A stretch of DNA of 64,000 nt. It comes from Calonectria ilicicola (lineage: Eukaryota > Ascomycota > Sordariomycetes > Hypocreales > Nectriaceae). Position 1 is the stretch's first letter; the number at the start of each line of letters is the position of its first letter. Under the pieces are notes generated by a model that had not been told where the DNA came from, ran no database searches, and saw only the letters and a list, made by a program, of their open reading frames with translations. Positions 25,759-36,251 of the stretch are shown piece by piece. The DNA lies in NCBI GenBank assembly GCA_020809705.1, contig CP085829.1, positions 3,038,001 through 3,102,000 of the forward strand, in the 5' to 3' direction. A program made the position numbers and the translations under genes.

Positions 25759-26944
25759 GATTTTCCTGGATTGGGATCTAGGTCTGGATCTAGGTCAGGG
25801 AGGAGGAGGTGGACAAGGCCAACAAGGACGACGACGACGGCGACGATGACAACGACAACGACAACGACGGTGTAGAGGACTGGCGGAGCAGCAAACGCCT
25901 AGACGCGATTTCATATTTTTTTTTTTTTTTTTTTTAAGCAGCGGCCTGGTGGTGTAAGACATTTGACATTTGCAAGCGACACCAAGCTCAGGCCAGAAAG
26001 CGGCGCCGAGTACCCCTCTCTCTCTCCGGCCGGCTGCCAGTCTGACGTGGCAGGATAGCGCCCCCACCTGAGAAGCACATGAACGACGCCTTCAGATGCA
26101 GGAGCCTGGCACTGGGCTGGCACTGACTGGGCGGGTTCTGGGTTGGCTCTCTGGGCTGGCAAAGTGAGCGTGCCTCTAAATTCCTAGAGGTTATATCCGG
26201 CAGCGCCCTCGGCTCGTCCAATCCGCGCCCAGCTGGCCTTGCCGGGGGCTAATCCGGCATTCCGGGGGGCCCTCTTTTTTTCAACTCCTTCTCCTTCTGC
26301 TTCTTCTTTTTCCCTCTGTTTTCTCTTTACATACGGCGCGCACACATGCACACGCACCTCATTCGAGCTAAGCGTCCAGGGTTATGTGCCCATCAAGATC
26401 GGGGTGCTGGCGCCGATCGCCTGCACTTCCCAGAACGGCCGGGCCCCAAACTTACTTTGGGGAGGGGGTCCGGGTCTCCTCCCCTCCCCTCCCCCCCCTC
26501 TTTCCCCCCACGAACCATAAAGTAAATTTAGTCAATTTGCTGCAGACAACCTCACAAGACAATCGGATGGGATTTATATTTTTTATAAAAAAAAAAAAAA
26601 GAAACCCTTAATATTGTGATTTACTATATATGAATATATGTACATCTCCTACACCACGGCATCAACTCACTAATCAGCTCTTTATTCTTGAGAACATGAG
26701 GGCCTGGGCCTGCAGTATCATCTCCATTGCAGCCTCTCGAGTCCTGGATACAGATGATACTGCGGACCTGGACACGTATCTTCTCAAAAATTAAGAACGA
26801 AGAAAGTTGATACGGCAAGTACGTCATTAGGTTCGCAGGTGTCGGCGCACCACTCCACAATATGGTGGCCGTCGAACTTGAAAGAACCGCCACAGCAAAA
26901 CGTCCAAAAGCCACACACCAGGGCATTTTCTCCCGCAGCCCACG
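25759..26944. other. Intergenic region with poly-T tract
   Basis: This is the promoter side of the beta-lactamase-fold gene. It contains a GAC/AAC-rich stretch (25800-25870), a run of 20 T (25916-25935) and C-rich runs at 26480-26510. No gene is supported. Confidence 0.5.
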
Positions 26945-27619
26945 TCAGAACGCAAACTCCTCGTAGCCAAACCTAAGCTCCAAGAGGGTCTGGAGCCTAT
27001 CAAGGACAAGCGCGTGCTCGCATGGAGTCATCTGGGCCGGCATGGCAACGCCCAGCTTGGCGCATGCTTCTGCGATAAAAAAGAAGAGCTCCGTCTGGGT
27101 CGACGGGAGGTCCTCAATGGGCCGCTGCATCTTCGGGTGGCAGTTGAGCGTGATGGCTGCCGTGTACGGGTCGCTGATCTTGGGCTGCGCGCCCGGGTGA
27201 ATTGGGAGCGGCTTGAGGTACCGGTAGTGGTCCGACCGTGCCTTGACACGCTCTCGAAGGTTGAACAGCGTGACGTCTTGCCTCACGGGCCTCACGTTTC
27301 CGAGGTGGTCCTTTTCAAGCTCCGTGAGCATCATGTGCAGGAAGTTGAGGGGCCCGAAGCTGTCATACTGGCGCGCCAGGCTTTTGTAGATGCCGATGGG
27401 GTAACTTGTGGAGAAGTACATGCCCAGCGTTCAGCTGAGCAGGAACTCGATTTCTTCAAAGATACCCCCGTCATCCAATTCTGGCCAGCTAGCAACAGGA
27501 GGAGCAGGTTCAGTAATGGAAGCCGCCCTAGCCTCCGCCTCATCTCGGCGAAGTTGCTGGGCTCTGTCGTTCTTCAGAGAGAGTCTCTCGAACGGCATGT
27601 CAATCTCAGCGACGATCAT
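26945..27619 (-). pseudogene. Small unknown gene interrupted by one in-frame TGA
   Basis: From the ATG at 27619 an open frame runs 62 codons (MIVAEIDMPFERLSLKNDRA onward), meets TGA at 27433-27431, then continues in the same frame for 161 codons to a stop at 26945. The second part (YFSTSYPIGIYKSLARQYDS, LHMMLTELEKDHLGNVRPVR, ending FGYEEFAF) looks like real protein, rich in helix-formers. I do not recognise the family. No GT-AG intron of normal size both removes the TGA and keeps frame, apart from a weak option using GTTGCT and a CCAG before codon TAT; that would discard about 40 plausible residues. Possible readings are a recent nonsense mutation (CGA to TGA would be a CpG change), stop readthrough, or two separate small genes, the second starting at the ATG at 27421. 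Confidence 0.5.
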
Positions 27620-28497
27620 TTTGTCAATTTCTTTTGGAAAATAAAGAGGAAATTGTATGCGATGATAAAAGAGTATGTCAAAAGATGTGGCTTGTGTGAT
27701 GGTTGAGGAGTTGAGGAGCTTGAGGAATCCAATATGACATTGACATGACCTGGCTATTTATGTATACAATTTGGTGATTTAGACTGCAACGCATTGTAAA
27801 GAAACAAGCCCCTGTGTACGCCAAGTGATAGAAACCACCAGAAGGGACGACGAGCTGATGTCTCACAAACGACCAACAAGCCTGGAGCAGCTCAAAGTAC
27901 AAACACAATCCTACGATGTTACTCGTCCGCGACTGATATGGCCTGCCGATCAATTCCCACTTTTCGGATAATCTGACCATTCAACAGGAAGGCTTCACGC
28001 ATCTTGGCTGCGGAAAGACACTTCCGCAGCCCTTCAGCCTTCCAACAACTTCCATCATGGTGTTTGTGGCTTGCATTTTCGGAGGGCCTTCCCCCTCACC
28101 TGTTGCCTCGCGGCCTGGGCGCCTTAGCGCCGTGCTTTTTCCAAAGGGAAGGGTGGTCAGCGCGACCCGTGTCTTGGACCGCGGCCGCGGCAGCAGTGGC
28201 AGTCGCAGCAGCGAGGTGCGCTGTTGGGCTGAATAGGCGAAAAGAAATTTCTGGTTGCCTATATTTTCTCCCGTTTCATTGGTAGCCTCGCCTAGGAAAC
28301 TGGCCACTTTTTTCCTTTTGCAACACCGGACCCGTCAGATCATTGCTTTTCTCCCCAGGCAGCTTTTTCCCTCAGTGAGACCCTGAAGCACCAACACCCC
28401 CTCTGAGGCACCGCTCCGAGGGGCAGTACATGTCGCGCTCCGCTATCTTGCATAGGAAACCAGCAGTACATGGGCCACGGACAAGTCGAGGCGTCCA
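27620..28497. other. Intergenic region
   Basis: This lies between the small interrupted gene and the 3' end of the amidase gene. A GC-rich patch with short alanine-type triplet repeats lies at 28180-28220. No gene is supported. Confidence 0.5.
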
Positions 28498-30920
28498 TCA
28501 GTGCGCCGACGATCCAACTTTGACCTGCAGTGGAATTCCGCCTTCCTTTAGCCCTCGAGTAACCAGGTCGACTAGGATGAGATCGGTTCCTATGAGAAGA
28601 AGGATTCGCGTCAGTCTCGAATCTTGGTCTCAGCCCACACAGGGACATTGTCATTCATTACCTGGCGCTCCAATCACCGACACGCCAATAGGGTACGGCT
28701 CCTCTCTCTTTGTGATTATGGATGCGAACGAGATTTGACCAGCTGCCAAGTCTTTGTAAGCCACAGACCCAAAAGCAAATTGAAGCTAGGAACTTGCCTA
28801 TGACTGTCACTTCAGGTGCCCGCATAATGGGCGCCATGTTCAATGGGTTGTAGCCACTCAATATGGAGAACGGTCTAGAATCTTCCTGTCAGCTCATGTC
28901 GCAGCTCATGCCGCAACTCATGCCGGCGTGTCGACTTACGGAGGCGACGAGTCCCGATAGTTTGGCTTCCCCTCCTCAATGGGCAAAATCATGATGGTAA
29001 TTGAATCCTTGCACTCTGCCTTGAATATATCCTTCAGAAGCCATTCTCTGTACGTCTCTGAGCGACGCCAGTACATGTCGCGGTCCTCAATGGGGATTCT
29101 CTCTGCAATATCCCTTGGTGGACGTCAGGCCCCATGTCCGCCGTATGTTTCAATGCACTTACCATTGCCAATGCATAGCCCGATGCACAAATGGTGGTTT
29201 CCCATGCTTCTCCTTGTATTTGGTTCGAAAATCTTCTAGTGCGTAGTAAGCATCCCGATAATAGGGGTAAGAACCCGTCTGCATAAAATTAGAACATGTT
29301 CGCGCAGAGGAAAGCAGCCAACGTACAAGCTCAAGGTATTCGCGTATTTCGTCATGCTTGGGCCCAGCGGGAACAGTTCGTTTCCACGCTTGTGCCAAAG
29401 ACATCTCCACCCTTTTTGTCCCCAGGGCTCTTTCTAGCGAACCCACAAACTTGTTGATCACCTGAGACTGGCTTGGATTGACGGTGGGAAGGTAATCCGA
29501 AGGGTAGAGGATTTTAACCGGCACCTAATTCAATAACATATTAGGCGGGGGACCAGTAGACTTTGCATCGGGTAGGACCTGACCTTGTAGGATGGATTCC
29601 GGATCAAGGGCGATTTCCCATACCATACCGAAATGAAGTCTTGGAATTTGGTCACGTCCCTTCCAAAAAAGACGGGCATATCGAATTTACTGATTGAAAG
29701 ACGAAGAAGTTTAGCCAAACAAAACAACCTTTTTCGGAGGAGACGCCACATACTCAAATTGTCCAACAACGCCATCCGTATCCATGATTCCAGTCGTTGG
29801 ACGGACAGAAAAGCACCCGTTGTAATGTGCGGGCTTGCGGCCGCTACCGCTAGCTGTAGCTAAGTCAGTAATTTTCAGGCCTCAAGGGGCAATTTAGCGG
29901 AGTTTCATACTATCAGATCCAAGAGAAAAGTCCAGCCATTCGTACGAGGCTATGCCAGCAGCGCTCCCATGGCTACTGCCAGAGGGTACCTGGTAGCCAT
30001 CTCCACGGGGGTTAAAGGGCGCCACAAACTCGACACACTCCAGCGGCTCCTCCCTGGTCATCATTGCTTGGAGTTTTGCCTTGCCAACAATTACAGCGCC
30101 TGCATCTAGCAAAACCTGGACACACGCCGCATGCTTTGTCTTGGGTGGATACAGATCCTCCCATGCTCTATTGCAGAGAGTCGTCTTGTGGCCGGCAATG
30201 TCAATGTTATCCTTGATGCTAATTCTGGCACCATCTAGCGGGCGCTCTCTAGATGGGCTGAAATAGCACCTTGAGGGAACAATAACTCTACCTCCGAGGC
30301 CAGCTGAGGGAGGGTCGAGTGTGAGCAATGTGCCAGCTGGTTAGCGCGACGACAGGTATGAGGTGGAGGAGCTACTTATCTTCCTGTGCCGTCACACGAG
30401 GGCTTGAACGCCTTCATAAAGCATCCATTAAAGTCGCGATATATTCTCCAGGGCTGGTAGACTTGCCCATTCATAGCGACATAAGGCCCAGGTGGCACTT
30501 TGGCCTGAGGACTGGCCGGGACAAAGACCCAAAGCGTTGCACCCCATGCGCGAAGCTCTTCTACGGCGCCCTTTTCCAATTGAATCTCGCCCTCGCTGGC
30601 CCCGTAAAATACAATGTTAGCAAAAAATTCGGGCACAAAGACGTCATCGCGATCCAGAGTCGCGTGGCGGAACTCGCGAAGCTCCAAGCGCGAGAGGGTT
30701 TGACCCGGCTTGGTCAAGTAGACCAGGGTCAGATCTACCCCTCTGTGGGTGTCGGGCACGAAGAAGTTCTATAACAGCCAGGTTAGAGCCCATGCCTGGT
30801 TGTGGCCGAGTCAACGGTAGAAAAACGCACCTCCGGGTTTGGTATTAAGAGGTAGTCGATGCCACCAACGGTGAGACTCGCTTCCTCGCCGGGCCTAGCT
30901 TCAACGATAGGCGGTGGCAT
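28498..30920 (-). CDS. Amidase-signature hydrolase with Arp1-type N-terminal domain
   Basis: Eleven exons (minus strand): 30920-30831, 30768-30380, 30287-29911, 29853-29754, 29689-29584, 29524-29327, 29278-29163, 29113-28940, 28874-28798, 28742-28662, 28589-28498; 599 residues in frame throughout. The first 155 residues form the N-terminal domain that fungal databases call scytalone-dehydratase-like Arp1. The rest is an amidase-signature domain with the full triad: Lys185 in SIKDNID, cis-Ser265 in PSGSSHGSAAG and nucleophile Ser289 in DTSGSGRKPA, spaced 24 residues apart as in FAAH and malonamidase. It should hydrolyse an amide or ester; the substrate is unknown. Two introns are unusual. Intron 9 starts GC (GCAAGT). 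Intron 2 starts ATAAGT in this model; a GTGTGA 18 bases upstream (30397) is a canonical alternative that keeps frame and drops six residues. The gene is otherwise intact. Confidence 0.9.
28743..28797 (-). other. GC-AG intron 9 of the amidase gene
   Basis: The donor is G|GCAAGT, the acceptor GGCAG, 55 bases. Flanking exons join in frame to give VTVIAGQISFAS. GC-AG introns are a rare, normally functional class in fungi. Confidence 0.75.
30288..30379 (-). other. Amidase intron 2 with damaged donor (ATAAGT)
   Basis: The donor position reads AG|ATAAGT instead of AG|GTAAGT, and the acceptor is GGTAG. The +1 base is A. A canonical GTGTGA donor lies 18 bases upstream at 30397 and would also keep the reading frame. 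U12-type AT-AC introns start ATATCC, so this is not one. Confidence 0.6.
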
Positions 30921-33104
30921 TTTGGAGAAGGTGTGGTTTTTGGTTTGATTCGAAACTAATTTACCAGTCAGTCGGTGCTAGCTGTGGTGCGATACCCCGC
31001 AAACGCCCAGTGCACACAAAATGGTCGATCTTGAGCAGATGTAGGATGAGGCGCCGCGCGCAGGGTGCTATTTATTTTCCACGAGCCGCACGAGTTCGGG
31101 ACTGTCAGGTGAGACGCAGGTTGCTTTGTAACGTCGCGTCCCTGACATGGCAGTCGGGTGGTGATAGGGTCGTGACACAAGAAGCACAGGCCGCAGCGGG
31201 CAGCATCAGATGCATCGTGTGTTTACGGCCGACTTGACTTCCAAGTGTCGCTGGCTCGCACCGAGAGAAATTCAACCTAAGCTGTATGTGGCGCTGGAAC
31301 ACTTTGGCATCCCCAAGTTTAAATCAACATTACAGCAGCAACATGCACGGCCGAGTTGCCTTTTTTCCCCTTCTTTCATGGATAATGCGTGTGCTATTTT
31401 GGATTTTGGGAAGGAAAGCCTATCGTGCAGTATGAGGCAGGAAGAAACAGCAGATGCGAGGCCTGAAGATCTGATCCGATGCTACGTCACACAAATCATG
31501 CAGCTGCAGTGCGAAAACAAAACCCCAAACTTCTCGCAGTGTCCTGGTGTTATGGTTGGTTGGAGTAGCCAAGGCAGTAGATGTATCTTCGTCATTGCAT
31601 CTGTGTCTGGCCATCAAAACCTCGCATCTTGTGTAGGTTCAGGGTGAACATGCTAGATGTCACAGCGCCAGCGCCCAGAACGGATGTACCCTTATCAGGA
31701 TGCTTAATTATAGATGATTCTACACTTCCACCCCCTCCCGAGGCCTTGCCTGAGCTGCAGTGATTACTTTACACTCCGCCAAAGGCAACATTGCCTTTAT
31801 TCAAACAGGCGATTATGCGGTTGAGACCCAATTCAAGCATCTCAACAAGGACCCACCATACTAAGAAGCGAAGCTGTTGCGCTACATCCGTTAATTTACC
31901 CCTCCAGGCCCAGGACTATGGGTGACCGTTAGCCTATTTCAGGTACACTTTGCCAGTGGTTTGTTCGCGGGGTCGGAGAGGGGGAGGGGTTTGGCGTGCT
32001 CCACTCCACTCCATTCCTAAATTTGAATTCATTCAGTAGGTTGAGTGCGCTGAAGCAGCCAAGGCTTACTGGCTCGTCGGTCCGTATCCCATGTCGCTCA
32101 GGTGGTCGGTAAATGAGAAATTACGGTTCTAATAAACAACCTGAAGAGATTGGTCGGGTATTTCCGTCACCTGTCAAGGAGAATTGCGATCCAGGAGGAA
32201 ATACTCCGCTAGTGGCTCCGATGGCCCCAGACCAGGTGGTCTACCCTCCCAGCTTTTGACGGTGTTGGTTCAGCGAACAATTTGGCGGAGATCGATGGTG
32301 CAGCAGTTGGCACGGTCCTCGAGAATGTAGCCGTCATGATCTAAGAAGTAGTGCATCCAGCCAGGTCAAATCGCTAATTGAGGCTCCCGCATGGTTTTAA
32401 ATCCAGGCTTCTCGGGGAACCGAATGTGAAAATGATCAAGTTCGAAATGCCTTGTAAAACTTGACAAACGCAACAAAACTGAATAGGCTTCCAGTCTGGG
32501 TTGGTTGATATGGCATCTACAGGCACTCCAGTCCAGCGTACGGCCAAGTCAAAAGTCCACCAAGCACACCCACAGTAACTCCAAGTCAAAATGCCATTCT
32601 TTTCACCAGCTAGGTGGCCTTGAAAATGATGGTCTCTTGGCAAAATGGCATTCCCCCCCCACGCTCGAAACAACAAGCAGGTTGCGTCAGCTGACAGTGT
32701 GAAGAACTTCCAAACGACAGCCCAGGAAAGCACTTGTTCCAAGAAAGCGCCTGACACCCGAAGATTAAGCAATGCCGCATCACGTTACCAGGTCTTTTAA
32801 GCTCCTCATTTCCTCCCAAGACGCTATCACGACCACCAAATTAGGGTGAGCACTATTTTGCATTTGATTCTGCGTTCCAGCCAATATCTCGCCTTGTCCA
32901 GCCCAATTGTTTGCTTCATTTCTGGAAAACGCATGCATCACATGACCCGTCTCACTCCTCGTTCTCCTCATTTGCCTGCTTTTTGCTTTTCTTCACGTGA
33001 TTATTGGTCGTATATATATGCACTTTGAGAAAAATTTACCACTCTGGCATGTTTTCACCTGAACAAGAACAATCGAGACCAAATCACCATAGGTCCTACG
33101 CACC
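30921..33104. other. Gene-free region between divergent genes
   Basis: About 2.2 kb upstream of both the amidase (-) and the unknown gene at 33105 (+). A 145-codon plus-strand frame at 31210-31647 has no protein-like features. AT content rises after 31.7 kb. Nothing else is supported. Confidence 0.45.
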
Positions 33105-35023
33105 ATGCAAGAACTATCAAGTGACGAAAACCCGAGTGACCCCCCACTCCACATCTATGCGCACGCTCAGTGCTCTCTGTGCAGCAAATGCTTCAAAGCC
33201 AACACCCCAATTGTTGCAGGTATGACAGAAGCCCACATTGAGTAGATTCGTTAGACTTAGTTACAGTAGTTATTCTCCACACGGGCGTCAAATACAAAAA
33301 GTTGAATTGTGAATTCCCGGGGAATATCCACAAAAGTGCGTCCGATCGGGTCATCTGTCGAATGAACTGCGGCCTTTGCAGAGAATCGCCAAGCTTGACC
33401 GTGCATCCTGATTGTCTAGTATTCTTCAATCACGAGTGCAGACCGGAAAATAAGCTTCATCAACTGTGGCTCGTATGCAAGTGGCGAAATCCTTTTGCTC
33501 GTGATTTGTATTTACGTGCAGATCTCGATATGTCAATCCAAGATGCCGCTTGGCCTCTCGCCAGCAAGTACTCGATGTCAGGCTTCCGCCTCCTCCCACT
33601 CGAACTCAAGCGCGCCATCTGGGGTCAGACACAGGACAGCATTATATGGGAACTGGGCAGAATACAAACCGTTGCCAACGGACTATTGGAAGATGAGACC
33701 CCAGTGACTAACCACACCCTCGCAGAAATTCGGAGCTGGCGCCGTTATGGAGACCTCCAATTGGCGGCTAGCCCAGAAATCGGCGGTTATGTGCGATTGA
33801 CTTTCGACAACGGAGGCTTGCTTTCTATCGAAAAGCTCTCAGAAAACCCTCCAATCACTCCTGCTACAGTTAAGCTACAGCGACAGGATTTGCGACTCTT
33901 TGTAGTTGAGAGCATGGCCACGCTCCAGTCCTCAACTGTGGATTTCCAAGTTAGCATGACTCCTTTGCAACCAATTCGAGGCTAATGGTAACAGTCCCGT
34001 CGTGCATGCCTGCGCTCTCCTCGATCCGAAAGGTTTACAATGTGGGACATCCCAGAACCGCCCAATATTCACGAATGTCTCATAGCTCCGCCTATTTCAC
34101 CCAACGTGGTGCTGTGGAAATCAGACGAACGCTTTGCCACCATTGATACTGCTAGTTGCACTGGCTTGACGTTTTTTGTTGTGGCTGGCTGGATCGCAGC
34201 TATTCATGCACACACCACGGCCAGCCCTTTTGCCCAAGAGACTTACGATCGTCTTGGATTTCATAGCCAACCAATTGCAACTTGGGTCTATGTACCATTG
34301 ACTCCCGGAAATGAAATAACGGCGGTCGGTGTCGAGGTCAGAGTGGACAACAGGTTCGCCCACCGTGATTCACCTGCTATCCTAGTAAGCCACACACTAC
34401 TAGACATAAGTTGGCCATGAATTGCTCTAACAAATTAGTTGCACCTGAAAAAAACAGGATTTTTGCAAATCGGAGAATTTTGGAACCAAACACCCGAGGT
34501 CCATCTCAGGAGCACTGGGGATAATCCCATGCTTATTTTCAACCGAACCGAGCCAGATTCCCCGATCTGCCACGTTGCTGCTTATCCTTTGAAAGATGAT
34601 CCAGTTCCAACGATGCCCGAGAGACCAAATCTCGAGCCAATGTTCACGCCATACTGCCAACTATCCCAGGCGCCTCTCGAAAATGTTGCCAATGTTACAG
34701 TTTTCTGTGATCCAAAGATCAAAACCTGTAAGGGCATTCTCCTGACGTACGAGGACAATTCACAGAGGGCCCTGGGTGAATGCCGATTGAATGAATACGA
34801 CACGAGAGATTGTCCCTCACCATCGCGTATCCGCTATACGCCTGTAACACAGGTACTGTCCCAGAGTGTTGAGAGCCATGTCGAAGTCCAATTCGTCGAG
34901 TGGTGCAGCTGCGAGGAGGGACTAAGATGTCAGATGCATTGTTACAAGATGAGCGGCACGCTCTTGTTCTGGTTTTATTATCGGGGGTTTGGAGTAGAGA
35001 TTCGGGATAGCCTGTGGCGCTGA
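33105..35023 (+). CDS. Lineage-expanded fungal protein of unknown function
   Basis: Four exons, 33105-33219, 33261-33949, 33995-34384 and 34439-35023, join to 592 residues. The start ATG gives MQELSSDENPSDPPLHIYAH, then a CSLCSKCF cysteine cluster. The exon 1-2 join gives TPIVAVTVVILHTGVKYKKL. A HPDCLVFFNHECRPENKLHQ LWLV segment, an F-box-like LLPLELKRAIWG, a MWDIPEPP motif, TGLTFFVVAGWIAAIHAHT and WVYVPLTPGNEITAVGVEV follow. This order matches a large Pezizomycotina family of undescribed proteins (clusters of Cys plus a beta-rich repeat region) that I know only as hypothetical. Intron 1 is 41 bases, short but usable. The function is unknown. Its position beside the nuclease-like gene and decayed DNA fits an accessory, rapidly duplicating family. 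Confidence 0.75.
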
Positions 35024-36251
35024 TCATCCCGTACTTCAAGCTTTAGCCACAGACGGATGGCTCAGCAGTGATGACAGAGCCATAGATGGATACACGAGTT
35101 TGAAAGGGATAGTTTGGTCGTAGTCGGAGACAGAGATGTGGATGTGGATGTGGATGTGGATGTCCACCTGGACGTGGGAAACAGACGATGGCTTGTGTTT
35201 AGGCTTTTTATGTAGTCTCGGCCGTAAACACGGACACACGGCTTGAGCATGGATCTAATGGATTGTGTGTTGGGATATTTTTGGGTTTGAGATACCTGGT
35301 GGTAATAATATTTTTAGATGGATGGAGGTCAGTGGACCTGTGGCCGGAGTTTCAGCTCCCTATAGTTTACCGTCGAGGGGTAAAACCCACACTCATTTAG
35401 CTATTTCCATCATATTTAATCTTATCAAATTCTCGAAGAATCATTCCATCACCTTATTTGAAGCTATTTCGGCCACCGAAAACGGAGTGCGTAATTCCGA
35501 GTTGAAATGATTTCGCGATGCAAGGTGTAGGGTAGCGGACGGGTCAGCTAATTTGTCTTTAGCCGGTCAAAATGGCATGCTGAACACCTTACTTCCATAG
35601 TCTCCGAAGCTTCTTATGGTTTCCTCCTATTATGTAGACTCTCCTTTTTTTTTTGGTTTCTTTTGTTTCTAATCTTAGTGAAGCCACATGGGCGTTAGAG
35701 AATACATATGACGCCTCTTGATGCAGTAATCGATGACGGGAGTTGTTCGTGTTAGGCGTACTCTCCACCATTAGGAATTATGAATTTAACAACTAAGGGA
35801 AAAGCATAGGTCTTTGTATGCCTTCGTCAAAAGATCTCGAATCCCCATCCTCAAATGTCATGGCGACTTTGTGATTCTTGGGGTTCTAAAAATAATTAAC
35901 CGCCGCACTAACCAGTGGGTCGATCAACAACACCTTACAGGCCTCAAGTCAAAACTTTTTTCAGACGCTGTAAAAAGAAGAAAAAAAATAAAGAAGGCAA
36001 CTACAAATAAAACATAAATAAGTATTTAGGTTGCTCATTAAATTTATTAGATTTATTTATTTATTTATTTTAATCCCTGTTCTTTAGCTTCTGAGGCCTT
36101 TCTTTTCATCCCACCTCATCGGGTAACCACTCCCCGGGATCCACTCTAAAGCGGCTTCGTCAATCGGCGTGGAGCTAGTCAACAACCAACTCTGAGCAAC
36201 GCGTGAAGAGAACGAGGGCCGCTTCAGGCATCTTCCCGCTGAATACTCGAA
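35024..36251. other. AT-rich intergenic region
   Basis: It contains a GTGGAT hexamer run (35136-35163) and ATTT tetranucleotide tracts ending about 36071, just before the next gene. No gene is supported. Confidence 0.5.
35136..35163. repeat. GTGGAT hexanucleotide tandem repeat
   Basis: About four and a half perfect copies in the 3' flank of the unknown gene ending at 35023. Confidence 0.85.

Noticed and set aside
25198..25875. 225-codon plus-strand frame
   Set aside because: Antisense shadow of the beta-lactamase-fold gene, ending in a Thr run from an ACG/ACA repeat.
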